Assembly: GCA_003864535.1 (NCBI GenBank)
Contig: BHEQ01000118.1
Location: forward strand, 1-6,405
Source of the DNA: Gammaproteobacteria bacterium
GTDB lineage: Bacteria > Pseudomonadota > Gammaproteobacteria > Cardiobacteriales > Wohlfahrtiimonadaceae
Reading direction: 5' to 3'
Length of the DNA: 6,405 nt
Part shown: positions 1 to 5,158 of the stretch, in pieces
How positions within the stretch are numbered: the first letter of the stretch is position 1
Layout: the number at the start of each line of letters is the position of its first letter
Made by a program: the position numbers and the translations under genes
The notes under the pieces: generated by a model
Told to the model about the DNA's origin: nothing
The model's input: only the letters and a program-made list of their open reading frames with translations
Databases searched by the model: none

Positions 1-498
1 GAGATATATTCAAGCGCATTAGCAGAACTTGCTAAAAAATTGACGTTTGCAGAAGGAGATACACTATCACCTATTCCTGCTTATGCCGCCGCGATAGAAG
101 GGATTGAAGATCATCAAGCTTTAGCTAAATATCCCTTACAAATGATAGGCTTTCACACCAAAGGTCACGTCCATTCAACCTATCCTAATGTCGCTCAACT
201 CCAAGAGGCGGCGCCAGATGAGGTCTGGATTAATCCAATTGATGCACAAAGATATAATATAAAACAAGGAAATAAAATCGAAATCTATAATGATCGCGGT
301 AAAATTCATATGCCTGCAAAAATAACACAGCGTATTTTACCTGGAGTTGTGGCAATACCAGAAGGTGTCTGGAGTAAAAAAGATGAACAAGGTATTGATA
401 TTGGTGGCTGTATTAATCGGCTCACAAGCTTGCGCCCAACTGTATTAGCCAAAGCTAATCCGCAACATACAAATTTAGTCGCGATTAAAGCAATATAA
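1..498 (+). CDS. dmsA: Dimethyl sulfoxide reductase catalytic subunit DmsA, 3' end only
   Basis: This is the last 165 codons of the molybdopterin-dependent catalytic subunit. The frame is open from the first base, so the gene starts outside the window; the TTG at 40 is internal. The residues form the C-terminal molybdopterin-dinucleotide-binding domain, with stretches that closely match E. coli DmsA: HSTYPNV, DEVWINPIDAQRY, RILPGVVAIPEGVW, GGCINRLTSLRPT and the ending NPQHTNLVAI. In this family DmsA is exported by the Tat pathway and reduces DMSO and related S- and N-oxides with electrons from DmsB. The dmsB gene begins 21 bases downstream, so they are clearly one operon. The Tat leader, the iron-sulfur motif and the Mo ligand are not in view, so a close paralogue such as YnfE or another S/N-oxide reductase cannot be fully excluded. 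Confidence 0.93.
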   Translation, partial: EIYSSALAELAKKLTFAEGDTLSPIPAYAAAIEGIEDHQALAKYPLQMIGFHTKGHVHSTYPNVAQLQEAAPDEVWINPIDAQRYNIKQGNKIEIYNDRGKIHMPAKITQRILPGVVAIPEGVWSKKDEQGIDIGGCINRLTSLRPTVLAKANPQHTNLVAIKAI

Positions 499-519
499 AA
501 CAAATTAAGGTGATTAGAG

Positions 520-1140
520 ATGACACAATATGGATTTTTTGTAGACTCATCAAAATGTACAGGTTGTAAAACCTGCCAAGTAAGCTGTAAGGATGAGAAA
601 AATTTAGACCTAGGACCTAAATTTAGGCGTGTGTATGAGTATGGCGGTGGCAGCTGGGTACAATCTGGTCAAACATGGACAAATAATGTATTTAATTATT
701 ATCTTTCTATCGCGTGCAATCACTGTATGGAACCTACTTGTGTAGCTGGTTGCCCAACAGGTGCTATGCACAAGCGCAAAGAAGATGGTTTAGTTGTAGT
801 TAATCAAGATATTTGTATAGGTTGTAGAACTTGCGAGATGCGCTGCCCTTACGGTGCTCCTCAGTATGATTTTAAAAAGAAAGTAATGACTAAGTGTGAT
901 GGTTGTTATGAGCGTGTTGCGCAAAACTTAAAACCAGTTTGCGTGCTTTCTTGCCCCCAAAATGCGCTTGATTTTGATGAGATGCATATTTTGCGTGAGA
1001 AATATGGAGAATTTGAGGCGCAGGTCGCCCCCTTGCCAAGCCCGCATTTTACACGTCCTAATTTAATCGTTAAAGCTCATCCTAATGCCAAGCCACAAGG
1101 TGATAGAACTGGTAGCATTCAAAATCCTAAAGAGGTTTAA
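520..1140 (+). CDS. dmsB: Dimethyl sulfoxide reductase iron-sulfur subunit DmsB
   Basis: A complete 206-residue protein, almost the same length as E. coli DmsB (205). It carries electrons from the membrane anchor DmsC to the molybdenum site in DmsA through four [4Fe-4S] clusters. All sixteen ligand cysteines are visible in four groups: C13/C16/C19/C23, C66/C69/C74/C78, C99/C102/C105/C109 and C126/C129/C141/C145. The N-terminus (TQYGFFVDSSKCTGCKTC) and the C-terminus (TGSIQNPKEV) match the DmsB family. No signal peptide is present, as expected for a subunit exported together with DmsA on the DmsA Tat leader. The start is well supported by AAGGTGA at 507-513, six bases before the ATG. dmsC follows after three bases, which implies translational coupling. 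Nothing is missing or odd in the cluster motifs. Confidence 0.97.
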   Translation: MTQYGFFVDSSKCTGCKTCQVSCKDEKNLDLGPKFRRVYEYGGGSWVQSGQTWTNNVFNYYLSIACNHCMEPTCVAGCPTGAMHKRKEDGLVVVNQDICIGCRTCEMRCPYGAPQYDFKKKVMTKCDGCYERVAQNLKPVCVLSCPQNALDFDEMHILREKYGEFEAQVAPLPSPHFTRPNLIVKAHPNAKPQGDRTGSIQNPKEV

Positions 1141-1143
1141 GCC

Positions 1144-1956
1144 ATGCACGAATTACCCTTAGTTTTCTTTACGGTTTTAGTACAAACAGCTGTTGCCGTA
1201 TTTATTCTGGCATGGATAAGTCTATGCTTTAACCAAATTAGCCGAGCACGTAATCAATTTGCAAATATAATTGCTATGAGTTTAATGACAATAGGTTTTA
1301 TGATTGGTATGCTCCATATGGGACAGCCACAGCGAGCATTTAATATTATCTATGGCATCGGTCGTTCTGCTATGAGTAATGAATCTATTTTGAGCGGTTT
1401 ATTTTTTGGATTAGGAATGCTGACAATCCTATTTAAGCTCATCAATAAATGGCATAATTTATCCAAGATTATCCATTGCGCCGCTGCAATAGTTGGCTTA
1501 ATTTTTCTCTGGTCAATCACACGTGTTTATAATATTGAAACAATCGTAACGTGGGCGACGCAATATACAGGTCTGTATTTATTTTTAACAAGCTTGATTG
1601 GAGGTGGATTACTTGTCGCAACGTTAGGTATGCCAAAATTAGGCTCTATTTGCTTTATTATCGGTGCTTTAATAAGTTTGGCAATGAAATCATCATATAT
1701 ATCTTTCTTGCAAAGTGTCGCACCAAAACTTACCGCCGAGCAGAGCAGCCTCTGGGCATGTCAAAGCTTGTTATTAACAATTGCGCTTGTTTTAGTTGGA
1801 ATTAATTTAGGCAAAATTACGATATCAAGCTACAATAAAACATGGAAATCATCCACACTATCAGCCGTATTACTTATTTTCTGTACATGTTTAGCTATCT
1901 TAGCTGAGCTTAGCGGAAGAATTGCCTTTTATAATTTATGGGTTATTTCAATGTAA
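1144..1956 (+). CDS. dmsC: Dimethyl sulfoxide reductase membrane anchor DmsC
   Basis: A 270-residue, very hydrophobic protein, slightly shorter than E. coli DmsC (287), with about eight predicted membrane helices. It anchors DmsAB to the inner membrane and oxidises menaquinol. The start HELPLVFFTVLVQ, the segment MLHMGQPQRAFN, the motif SAMSNE, the segment WSITRVYN and the end AELSGRIAFYNL all match the family. H58 (in MLHMG) and E80 (in SNE) align with E. coli H65 and E87, which are implicated in quinol oxidation. The ATG is preceded by AGAGG at 1131-1135, eight bases upstream and inside the end of dmsB. It is the last gene of the operon seen here; convergent dmsD lies 95 bases beyond its stop. 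Confidence 0.95.
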   Translation: MHELPLVFFTVLVQTAVAVFILAWISLCFNQISRARNQFANIIAMSLMTIGFMIGMLHMGQPQRAFNIIYGIGRSAMSNESILSGLFFGLGMLTILFKLINKWHNLSKIIHCAAAIVGLIFLWSITRVYNIETIVTWATQYTGLYLFLTSLIGGGLLVATLGMPKLGSICFIIGALISLAMKSSYISFLQSVAPKLTAEQSSLWACQSLLLTIALVLVGINLGKITISSYNKTWKSSTLSAVLLIFCTCLAILAELSGRIAFYNLWVISM

Positions 1957-1960
1957 GATC

Positions 1961-2004
1961 ACTTCTGTAAATTAGATTTTTCAAGGCTTGTGATATTATT
2001 AAAA
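1961..2004 (+). repeat. Direct repeat, copy 1, just downstream of dmsC
   Basis: A 44-base AT-rich sequence starting ACTTCTGTAAATTAG and ending GATATTATTAAAA. A close copy lies at 2948-2992 in the same orientation. The two differ at about four substitutions and one single-base insertion. The last 13 bases also form the left arm of the large hairpin at 1992-2043. The two copies bracket dmsD and the broken gene behind it. I do not recognise the repeat family. Confidence 0.7.
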
Positions 2005-2043
2005 GCGCAGTTTACTTAGGTAAATGAGAATTTTAATAATATC
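1992..2043. repeat. Nested inverted repeat between convergent dmsC and dmsD, possible two-way terminator
   Basis: The outer arms are a perfect 13-bp inverted repeat (GATATTATTAAAA at 1992-2004 and its complement at 2031-2043). Inside, TTTAC at 2011-2015 pairs with GTAAA at 2020-2024 around the loop TTAG, leaving a symmetric 6/6-base internal loop. It lies between two convergent genes, where a shared terminator is expected. However, the stem is AT-rich and neither side is followed by a clean T-run, so it is not a textbook intrinsic terminator. It could instead be part of a small repeat element, since its left arm belongs to the direct repeat described at 1961-2004. Confidence 0.6.
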
Positions 2044-2051
2044 GCGTGAGT

Positions 2052-2669
2052 TTAAAATTTTAATTCAAGCACCACAGGGATTAAATGAAGATCTTCTTTA
2101 AGTTGAATTAAATACGCCTTAATTATTCTAGCTAAAGTTGCATAAAACTCGCTTATATTGCTACTTATTAATAAATCAAGATAGCGCAAAGCCCAAGGAT
2201 AAAAATGCTGCTCTAAAAGATCAATTGCTGCATCGTCTTTATTTATCTCAATTAAATTTGCAAAGGACAATAACATCAAGCCAAATTGATCCTCAGGCTC
2301 ATTAATGCCTGTATCTAAACTTAAGTGATTATCCATCAAAAAATTATGATAAGAAATAGCAGACTCTCCCATCAAGCTATTTTCAGAATCTAAATAAACC
2401 GATCCCCAAGGTGGAACACGCATAACTCCCTGACCTTCAAAAAGCAGAGAGAATTCATACTGCAAAGCTGCGTGATTCACAGCTTGATCATCCTCAATTA
2501 ATTGTGTTTTAAGAGCATCCGTATATTTTTTAATATCTATTAAATCATCCCAATTAAATAAATCAGGCAATTGATATAATAATGGTTTGAGCACATTAAA
2601 ATTAATACTATTAGGTGCATAATAAAATAATGATCCAAATAAACGCGGTAAAGTGGCAATAGGTGACAT
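2052..2669 (-). CDS. dmsD: Tat leader-binding chaperone DmsD (TorD/DmsD family)
   Basis: A 205-residue, cytoplasmic, all-helical redox-enzyme maturation chaperone; E. coli DmsD has 204. In the family it binds the twin-arginine leader of DmsA and holds the enzyme until the molybdenum cofactor is inserted, before export. Family motifs are clear: RLFGSLFYYAP (residues 9-19), VPPWGSVYLD (85-94), NEPEDQFG (123-130) and HFYPWALRYLD (155-165). The EPEDQFG motif carries glutamine (Q128) where E. coli DmsD has histidine (EPEDHFG). The ATG has AAGGA at 2678-2682 as ribosome binding site, eight bases away. Unlike the common dmsABCD order, the gene is convergent with dmsABC and so needs its own promoter. 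It is bracketed by two direct repeats, which hints at rearrangement. The length and motifs make DmsD more likely than TorD. Confidence 0.92.
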   Translation of the reverse strand: MSPIATLPRLFGSLFYYAPNSINFNVLKPLLYQLPDLFNWDDLIDIKKYTDALKTQLIEDDQAVNHAALQYEFSLLFEGQGVMRVPPWGSVYLDSENSLMGESAISYHNFLMDNHLSLDTGINEPEDQFGLMLLSFANLIEINKDDAAIDLLEQHFYPWALRYLDLLISSNISEFYATLARIIKAYLIQLKEDLHLIPVVLELKF

Positions 2670-2731
2670 ATTTAATATCCTTAAGAATTATAGAGAGCAT
2701 CTATTGGCTATACTTATTAATTGAATTATTA

Positions 2732-2759
2732 ATAATATGGCTCACAGTTTACCAGCCAA
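2732..2759 (-). promoter_or_regulatory. Candidate sigma-70 promoter for dmsD
   Basis: On the minus strand TTGGCT (2759-2754, 4/6 match to the -35 consensus) and TATTAT (2737-2732, 5/6 match to the -10) are 16 bases apart, giving a leader of roughly 55 bases before the dmsD ATG. A perfect TATAAT lies closer, at 2692-2687, but would start transcription inside the ribosome binding site, so it is less likely to serve dmsD. The -35 overlaps the end of the broken RNase D-like frame. In such AT-rich sequence chance matches are common. Confidence 0.3.
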
Positions 2760-2874
2760 CCTGCTTAATTTGTTCTGCAATTTTAAATAACTGCTCAGCA
2801 GTATTAATGTATACATATCTCTCCTCTCTTAAGTTAATGTTTCCCCGCCCTAAATCCCGACTTTTAGAACTCAT
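2749..2874 (-). pseudogene. Broken N-terminal fragment, RNase D-like, joined to a GC-rich repeat
   Basis: A 41-codon open frame from an ATG at 2874 to a TAA at 2749. Its first ~12 residues (MSSKSRDLGRG...) are encoded by the GC-rich palindromic element. Residues 20-41 (YVYINTAEQLFKIAEQIKQV then GW) resemble the start of ribonuclease D, in which a similar strand-helix ending in a Trp or similar residue leads directly to the catalytic LALDTEF motif. Here a stop follows the Trp and no DEDD exonuclease residues follow in any frame I read. I infer a truncated copy of rnd. The resemblance is from memory of the family and covers only about 22 residues. AGGAG-like bases at 2821-2825 could be the original ribosome binding site. 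It might instead be a chance frame. Confidence 0.33.
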
Positions 2875-2906
2875 CCCTTGTAAAGGGGTGGCGGGGAGGG
2901 GTTCTT
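2841..2906. repeat. GC-rich palindromic element (REP/MITE-like)
   Basis: A sharply GC-rich block in an AT-rich gap. Three sets of complementary arms nest around one centre: CCCCGCC (2843-2849) with GGCGGGG (2890-2896), AGAAC (2866-2870) with GTTCT (2901-2905), and CCCTT (2875-2879) with AAGGG (2883-2887) around a three-base loop. The first two sets are partly alternative to each other. On the minus strand one frame reads NPSPPPLYKG followed by a stop, a peptide type I recall as typical of translated intergenic repeats in many gammaproteobacteria. No transposase gene is beside it. I infer a dispersed palindromic repeat; the exact family is unknown. Confidence 0.6.
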
Positions 2907-2947
2907 TATCTGCTGAGTAATTTATTTATTTTTATATTCTACATGTG

Positions 2948-2992
2948 ACTTCTATAAATTAGATTTCTTCAATGCTTGCGATATTATTAAAT
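2948..2992 (+). repeat. Direct repeat, copy 2
   Basis: A 45-base near-copy of 1961-2004 in the same orientation: ACTTCTATAAATTAG... to GATATTATTAAAT. It has one extra base and about four substitutions compared with copy 1. Similarity stops at both ends of the unit, and the right arm that completes a hairpin in copy 1 is absent here. The interval between the copies (2005-2947) contains dmsD, the broken gene and the GC-rich palindrome. Confidence 0.7.
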
Positions 2993-3082
2993 AAAGCTAG
3001 TTGTTAGAAAATACAAACAGATACATAAACTTGAAGATTTCATATTCATCCTGCAAAAGCAATTGAAATAAATATAAAATAT

Positions 3083-3096
3083 TTGATATAAATCAG
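3083..3096. promoter_or_regulatory. FNR-like binding site
   Basis: TTGATATAAATCAG matches the FNR/ANR consensus TTGAT-N4-ATCAA at nine of ten defined positions. FNR activates dmsABC in E. coli, so such a site fits an anaerobic respiration locus. Its target is unclear: it is 242 bases before the metQ ATG and 413 bases before the dmsD ATG on the other strand. Reading towards metQ, AGTAAT (3119-3124) sits where a -10 would be for a site centred at -41.5. Towards dmsD nothing like a -10 is found at that distance. Its base content fits the AT-rich background, so chance is possible. Confidence 0.38.
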
Positions 3097-3100
3097 ACTT

Positions 3101-3151
3101 CCCTTTGCATATGGCGGAAGTAATGCTTCTGTAGCTGCTGCGTGGTTGTGA
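3101..3151. other. Short GC-rich block, possible gene or element remnant
   Basis: About 51% G+C over 51 bases, while the flanks are strongly AT-rich. On the plus strand the frame reads LPFAYGGSNASVAAAWL then a stop; FAYGGSNAS resembles the FGFGGTNAS motif near the C-terminus of beta-ketoacyl synthases. On the minus strand an open frame without a start codon reads NHAAATEALLPPYAKGSL. ACTTCC (3097-3102) and GGAAGT (3116-3121) form a weak stem at its left edge. Neither frame makes a credible gene. It may be a decayed coding fragment or the core of a dispersed repeat. Confidence 0.3.
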
Positions 3152-3183
3152 AAGTTGTGAATATTCTTAGCACTAAAAGTTCT

Positions 3184-3211
3184 TTGGAATTTATTAATAA
3201 TTAGGTATGAT
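3184..3211 (+). promoter_or_regulatory. Candidate sigma-70 promoter for metQ
   Basis: TTGGAA (3184-3189, 4/6 match to the -35) and TATGAT (3206-3211, 5/6 match to the -10) are separated by 16 bases. Transcription would start near 3218 and give a leader of about 120 bases that includes the inverted repeat at 3231-3269. I see no clear MetJ box (AGACGTCT repeats) and no SAM riboswitch. Confidence 0.4.
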
Positions 3212-3230
3212 CAATCCAGAATATTAAATT

Positions 3231-3269
3231 CAAATATTAATATTTACTCAATCTTAATATTAATATTTG
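3231..3269. repeat. Perfect 14-bp inverted repeat in the metQ leader
   Basis: CAAATATTAATATT at 3231-3244 is the exact reverse complement of AATATTAATATTTG at 3256-3269, with an 11-base spacer. Each arm also contains the self-complementary core AATATTAATATT, and the two cores are centred 23 bases apart. The site lies just after the predicted metQ start of transcription, a fitting place for an operator bound by a dimeric repressor on two sites. An A/U-only RNA hairpin would be weak, so a DNA-level role is more plausible. Low-complexity AT sequence could produce such repeats by chance. Confidence 0.55.
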
Positions 3270-3338
3270 TTCTATATATTTATTTTATAAATTTATTTAT
3301 GATTCACTATTTTATTTTAATTTTCCTATGGAGTTATT

Positions 3339-4115
3339 ATGCGTCATTTAATCATTGCCTCAACCCTGCTTATTGCTCTTCCTTTTACAGCTTTTGCGCA
3401 AAAATTAAGCATTGCCGCAACCCCTGTTCCTCAAGCCGAGATTTTAGAATTTGTTAAGCCTATACTTGCCAAAGAAGGTGTTGATTTGAATATAATGATA
3501 TTTAATGATTATGTTCAGCCTAATATTCAAGTATTTGATAAGGAAATTGACAGCAACTTTATGCAACATCAACCTTATTTGGATGAATTTAATCTTGCCA
3601 ATAAAACTAATTTGGTTAGCGTTGCTAAAGTACATGTTGAGCCATTAGCTAGCTACTCACTCAAAATTAAATCCGTTGATGAGCTGAAAAATGGTGATAA
3701 GATCGCTATTCCAAATGATGTTACAAATGGTGGACGGGCTTTAATTTTATTACATAAAAATGGCATAATTGAGCTCCAAGATCCAAGTAATATTTTATCA
3801 ACTGTTGGTGATATTAAAAGCAATCCGAAAAATCTAGTTATTTTAGAGGTTGAAGCTCCAACTTTACCCAAAATACTTGACGAGGTTGCTTTAGCACTAA
3901 TTAATACTAATTACGCTCTAGATGCAAATTTAAATCCAACTAAAGATGCCATTTTCATTGAAAGCCAAGACTCTCCTTATGCTAATATCATTGTAACTCG
4001 CCCAGATAATAAGGATGATGCAAATATTCTGAAATTAGTCAAAGCCCTAAATTCTCCTGAAGTAAAAGAGTTTATTGAAACAAATTATAAGGGTGCTTTA
4101 ATTCCTGCTTTCTAA
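3339..4115 (+). CDS. metQ: MetQ-type methionine-binding protein (NlpA family), apparently non-lipidated
   Basis: A 258-residue periplasmic binding protein of the NlpA/MetQ family, which captures methionine for the MetNI ABC importer. Family signatures include FNDYVQPN, the stretch DSNFMQHQPYLDEFN, then VEPLASYS and the run KIAIPNDVTNGGRALILL. Residues 1-20 form a secretion signal with a probable signal peptidase I site (TAFA, then QKLS). MetQ proteins in proteobacteria are normally lipoproteins with a cysteine at this point, but this protein has no cysteine at all, so it should be soluble in the periplasm. GGAG (3330-3333) lies five bases before the ATG. No metN or metI is adjacent: the gene stands alone between a long gap and a terminator. 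Substrates other than methionine are possible in this family. Confidence 0.9.
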   Translation: MRHLIIASTLLIALPFTAFAQKLSIAATPVPQAEILEFVKPILAKEGVDLNIMIFNDYVQPNIQVFDKEIDSNFMQHQPYLDEFNLANKTNLVSVAKVHVEPLASYSLKIKSVDELKNGDKIAIPNDVTNGGRALILLHKNGIIELQDPSNILSTVGDIKSNPKNLVILEVEAPTLPKILDEVALALINTNYALDANLNPTKDAIFIESQDSPYANIIVTRPDNKDDANILKLVKALNSPEVKEFIETNYKGALIPAF

Positions 4116-4148
4116 TTTTAATTATTATTTTAATTCTAACCTAATTTA

Positions 4149-4174
4149 AAAGCCGCCTTCAATATGGCGGCTTT
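4149..4174. terminator. Bidirectional intrinsic terminator between metQ and pilD
   Basis: AAAGCCGCC (4149-4157) pairs perfectly with GGCGGCTTT (4166-4174) around an eight-base loop. The GC core with flanking A and T runs works on both strands: the plus transcript of metQ ends 34 bases upstream, and the minus transcript of pilD reaches the stem 24 bases after its stop. It is the clearest terminator in the window. Confidence 0.9.
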
Positions 4175-4197
4175 CTATATTTATTTAAAATATTTAT

Positions 4198-5157
4198 TTA
4201 AAGCATTCTCATCCACAAGCTCTGAACATAATCACCCGCAAATAAGGTAATAAAAGCTGCAACAATAAGATATGGACCAAAAGGAATCGTTTTTTGCGAG
4301 TCACGCTTAGAGAGTATAATAGATAATCCACCAAGAACCGAAGCCGTGCAACTTGCAAATAAAATGATCATTGGTAAAGCGCTCAAACCAAGCCAAGCAC
4401 ATAGACAGGCGAGTAGTTTAAAATCACCATAACCCATACCATCTTTTTTAAATAAGAGCTTAAACAGCCAAAATACTGACCATAAAGATAAGTATCCAAA
4501 AGCTGCACCAAGAATAGATTCGGTAATGCTTATATGATTTAAGTAACCTGTTGCTGTAGCTAAAATTCCAAGCCACATCAACGGTAATGTTAAAATATCT
4601 GGCAGGAGCTGATGATCAAAGTCTATCATCGCGGCACAAATCAAACCCCATAATAGAAGCAAGAAAAGTGCACATTCAATCCCTGCACCAAAATACCAAG
4701 CAATTGATCCTGACAATACCGCCGTAGCAAACTCAACTAATGGATAACGTAAAGATATAGGCACTTTACATGAACTACACTTACCCCATAAAACAAAGAA
4801 GTAGCTTATAAGTGGTATATTTTCATAAAACTTGATTTTATGTCCGCAATATGGGCATTGCGACGGCGGCCAAGCTATGTTAAACGTCTTAGCCAAGGTA
4901 GGATCTTCGCCTAAATCCTCAACAGTTAAATGATGCGTGCAAGCAGGACAGCCATCATCTAATGCTTTTAAGCCTAAGCTCTTCTTATTAGAAATATTCT
5001 CTTGCAAAAACTCATAAAGACTATGTGTATTCTCTTGATCTAACATTACTGGTAGTCGATAAATTACTACATTTAAAAAACTACCGACAAATAAACCTAA
5101 AAAGGCAACCATAAGCATAAACAGATATGGTTCTAAAGTTATTAAAATATTTTGCAT
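4198..5157 (-). CDS. pilD: Type IV prepilin peptidase and N-methyltransferase PilD
   Basis: An inner-membrane aspartic protease that cleaves the leader of type IV pilins and methylates the new N-terminus. I use the ATG at 5157, one base after the pilC stop; the longer frame from 5205 would overlap pilC by 47 bases and add an unlikely N-terminus. This gives 319 residues. GSFLNVVIYRLP (25-36) opens the family domain, and the zinc-type cysteine pairs are C101/C104 and C127/C130. The two catalytic aspartates are D179 in MIDFDHQLLPD and D245 in GMGYGDFKLL, aligning with P. aeruginosa PilD D149 and D213. Several hydrophobic helices follow to the C-terminus. The protein is about 29 residues longer than P. 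aeruginosa PilD (290) because of an insert before C101 that carries an extra CPACTHH motif (70-76). Translation is probably coupled to pilC. Confidence 0.95.
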   Translation of the reverse strand: MQNILITLEPYLFMLMVAFLGLFVGSFLNVVIYRLPVMLDQENTHSLYEFLQENISNKKSLGLKALDDGCPACTHHLTVEDLGEDPTLAKTFNIAWPPSQCPYCGHKIKFYENIPLISYFFVLWGKCSSCKVPISLRYPLVEFATAVLSGSIAWYFGAGIECALFLLLLWGLICAAMIDFDHQLLPDILTLPLMWLGILATATGYLNHISITESILGAAFGYLSLWSVFWLFKLLFKKDGMGYGDFKLLACLCAWLGLSALPMIILFASCTASVLGGLSIILSKRDSQKTIPFGPYLIVAAFITLFAGDYVQSLWMRML

Positions 5158-5158
5158 A

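Larger units (their letters stand above)
2670..3338. other. 669-base gap between divergent dmsD and metQ
   Basis: No intact gene is supported here on either strand. From left to right it holds the dmsD ribosome binding site and candidate promoter, the RNase D-like fragment, the GC-rich palindrome, direct repeat copy 2, an FNR-like site, a ~50-base block of near 50% GC, and the metQ promoter region with its inverted repeat. The remaining sequence is very AT-rich with many stops. The mix of composition suggests several insertion or decay events rather than one regulatory region. Confidence 0.75.

Noticed and set aside
1551..1805. 84-codon second frame inside dmsC
   Set aside because: It lies wholly within a well-supported membrane protein gene and has no recognisable features.
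2687..2692. TATAAT on the minus strand as the dmsD -10 box
   Set aside because: Transcription would begin inside the AAGGA ribosome binding site, leaving no usable leader, and no good -35 is at the right distance.
2663..2920. 85-codon plus-strand open frame across the dmsD upstream region
   Set aside because: It starts inside dmsD on the other strand, has no ribosome binding site or family resemblance, and runs antisense to the RNase D-like fragment and the palindrome.
3052..3205. Minus-strand open frame through the GC-rich block as a small gene
   Set aside because: It has no start codon or ribosome binding site, and its second half is translated AT-rich background.
3201..3214. Second FNR site TTAGGTATGATCAA near the metQ promoter
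   Set aside because: Only one half-site is good (7/10 overall), and it overlaps the predicted -10.
2920..3338. CRISPR array, tRNA or riboswitch in the long gap
   Set aside because: There are no regularly spaced repeats, no cloverleaf-type arms with a CCA-like end, and no conserved riboswitch core that I can recognise.
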